Shown: positions 61,906 to 64,000 of the stretch, piece by piece
Layout: each line of letters starts with the position of its first letter
Numbering within the stretch: the stretch's first letter is position 1
DNA from: Drosophila miranda
Lineage: Eukaryota > Arthropoda > Insecta > Diptera > Drosophilidae
Direction of reading: 5' to 3'
Length of the DNA: 64,000 bases
Assembly: GCF_003369915.1 (NCBI RefSeq)
Contig: NC_046676.1
Location: 22,488,001-22,552,000 of the forward strand
Made by a program: the position numbers and the translations under genes
The notes under the pieces: generated by a model
What the model saw: only the letters and a program-made list of their open reading frames with translations
What the model was told of the DNA's origin: nothing
The model's database searches: none

Positions 61906-64000
61906 TCGACGGAGCCAAGGGCTGAAGCTATGCTTCCACGATTCCACCCTCTCCCAGGACGAGCTTTGACATATTGTCTGCTAATCAGTTCCGCCGCAAA
62001 AGGTTCGCTTTCGGCCCGATGAAATCCTGCAGTACTCCCTTCGGAATACCAGCCTAAACGAGCAATCGCTGCAGAGACACACCGCATAATTTCAATTAGG
62101 GTTGTTCGGTCTCTCAATCCTGAACTCTGATTCTAACTTACCCCAACCACCCGACGCATTCATCGCATGGGCGGTCTCGGCACGCTTTAGAGCGCATTAT
62201 CGCCGTCATAACTCTATTTGATGTGATGCTCTGGGATCCCAGAGGACATGGGCATGGACGGGTCGCACCCCGAACCCGTAATGAAGCAAATCAAGTGTTG
62301 ACCACTTCATTATGTTATGGAAAATTGTTAACAAAGCAACTCGTTGACTTGGCGATGAGCTCGGAGTGGGTTAAATCAACTAATCAAGTAGGTGAGCATA
62401 TGTCCGCCAAAAACTTGGCCAAATTCGGCACGAGTGCATAAAAAAAACTACGAGTATATCCTGGGACATAGGACCCTCGCCATCGCCATCGCCATCGCCC
62501 TCGTCCTCGCCGACTGACGTGTGCAGCAATAATTTTTTATGACAGCACCGCAAGAAATATGAGCAAGCCTTGGGGACACATAAAATCAGTTGTTGTTTCT
62601 ATGCTGTCGCTGCGTACACGGATCCCGTGCCACGAGGACACAGAGTCAATCTGCCGCCAGCAACCGCTGAGCTGGCAATCGGCATCGGCATGGACATCGT
62701 GTTCAACAACATAACACAGTAGTCACAAATTAGGACCCAGGGGATCAAATTATTTAAAAAAAAGAAAGGCCGCAGAAACGATAGGCCACGACCAAAATGG
62801 GCAGAAGATGGGCCTTATTCGTGAATTCGTTTCAAGGGGCATTACTTGTCCAGTAATGGTCGTTGCATGCGTCATTTTATGGCCAGTTGCAGAAAAATTG
62901 CCAGCCATATTTGGCAAAAACGATGGACTCACATAACGGATGGCACTTTGATTGCGCCGAGGACCAAATGAGGTGGGGGCCGGATGCTGCTGCTGGATGT
63001 TCATTTTTAGGCGAACAACAAATTGTGTACTTTCGCTTGGAATGATCTACGAAATCGGGGTCTGTTGGAAAAAGTCCAACAAGATTGTTCCTGTAGCAGA
63101 CGACAAGGAATATAAAGTAATCAGAGGAGCAAATGCTCTGGCCGGAAAATAAGAACACAGCTGAAATATTATACTATATAAATGGTTAAAAAAGTCTTTT
63201 CATTACGGCCCATATTAAGTCTAAACTTTACGGAAATGTGTTTAATTTAAATATGAAATACATTTATTTTATTTATTAAATGTATTTAGATCAAATATCA
63301 TAAAAATGTAAGTGAAAAAACATATTTTTCAATATGTATTAATACATATTCCACTCTCAGCTGCAAATGTTTTTCGTAAATATTTAGATCTAAGTGAAAA
63401 TACTTTAGGTTTTTGTTTTGTGGTTGTACCAGAATACCAATGTTGTATTAGATATCTTGAAGACAAAAACATATGTGCTACATTCAGATTTGATGACTGG
63501 AAATGCGACAGCAGAGACTCTAAGAGGGGGATGTTGTATTTGAATTTAAACAAAATTCAACTTTATTGCTACTGAGATTTGCGTCATTAAAAATAAATAT
63601 GTTTGCGATTTGGGAGTAAGTGGGCGTGGGACTGAGTCTGGGAGTGGGAGTGGCGGTGGCGGCAGGATGAGATCCCCGGCCGGATGACTGCTGCGGCATT
63701 TCGGATTACCAAGTGGTGTCAAATGACACGGCTTGCGTGCTTTAATCCGTGGAAATACCTGCGGCGGTATTGGCAACGAGAACGAACCCAACCCAACCCC
63801 ACCCCACCAGAGCTATTACACGGTCACATGCTGGGACCCAAGGGTGGTTTCGCGGCCTCTGCTTGTGCGAAAATTTGTAAAAGTCAAAATCCATCTTTTG
63901 AGCAAACAGAAGCTCTGGCCAGAGGTCGAGCTCAGGTGGGCCGAGCACAGGCACAGCGGGTAGCTCGGGTGGCTCAGTGGGGTGCTCCGTGGGAGTGTAG

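Larger units (their letters stand above)
50844..64000. other. Gene-free region 5' of ap
   Basis: In 13 kb I find no supported coding exon, tRNA or known RNA gene. The DNA alternates between AT-rich stretches (57,000-57,850; 58,600-59,330; 63,150-63,600) and GC-richer segments with hexanucleotide tracts. In D. melanogaster the long upstream interval of ap carries its early wing-disc enhancers and Polycomb response elements, so a regulatory role is expected, but no single element can be located from the sequence alone. Confidence 0.6.

Noticed and set aside
38600..62500. Short regularly repeated units that could suggest a CRISPR-like array
   Set aside because: They are contiguous hexanucleotide microsatellites without spacers, in a clearly eukaryotic genome.
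1..64000. tRNA, rRNA or snoRNA genes, and an undescribed defence-type system
   Set aside because: I looked for tRNA A/B boxes and conserved RNA genes near and within the introns and found none I could support. The content is ordinary fly genes, and the unusual points are the duplication and regulatory features listed.

Overview
The window is nuclear DNA from a fruit fly (Drosophila, Muller element C). The evidence is spliced genes with short GT-AG introns, Drosophila core-promoter motifs, and proteins I recognise as fly orthologues: HmgZ, Cngl, Ppcdc, Cox19, Pcf11, U3-55K, vulcan (vlc) and apterous (ap). Abundant degenerate hexanucleotide tracts and an unfamiliar gene order suggest a non-melanogaster species, perhaps of the obscura group. 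The species call is inference.

Layout. 1-6,549: non-coding upstream and 5' leader region of HmgZ. 6,550-6,960: HmgZ (+), a small HMG-box chromatin protein. 8,033-12,628: Cngl (+), a CNGB-like cyclic-nucleotide-gated channel subunit. 12,756-13,736: Ppcdc and Cox19 on the minus strand, only 9 nt apart, which looks dicistronic. 13,835-14,254: a compact housekeeping promoter region with many Ohler motif 6 copies and two motif 1 copies, between Cox19 (-) and Pcf11 (+). 14,987-24,648: Pcf11 (+), about 2000 aa in 11 coding exons, an mRNA 3'-end-processing and termination factor. 25,393-27,079: U3-55K (+), a WD40 U3 snoRNP protein. 28,439-35,703: a nearly perfect 3.63-kb head-to-tail duplication, each unit carrying a complete vlc-like (GKAP/DLGAP family) coding region. 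37,104-50,843: ap (-), a LIM-homeodomain selector gene, reconstructed completely as 8 coding exons and 469 aa. 50,844-64,000: gene-free DNA 5' of ap, rich in simple repeats, where ap control elements are expected.

The genes do not form one pathway. Housekeeping genes (Cox19/Ppcdc, Pcf11, U3-55K, vlc) are packed tightly with motif-1/6 promoters. ap sits in a large, repeat-rich, gene-poor regulatory landscape. The most notable observations are the recent vlc duplication, in which the second copy lacks the motif-1 promoter; a sequence module shared by the Pcf11 and vlc promoters; probable intronic polyadenylation inside Pcf11; the dicistronic arrangement of Cox19 and Ppcdc; and a lysine in the selectivity filter of Cngl. 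I found no CRISPR array, prokaryotic system, tRNA or rRNA gene. Exon coordinates were derived by hand from splice consensus, reading phase and protein continuity; no transcript data were available.
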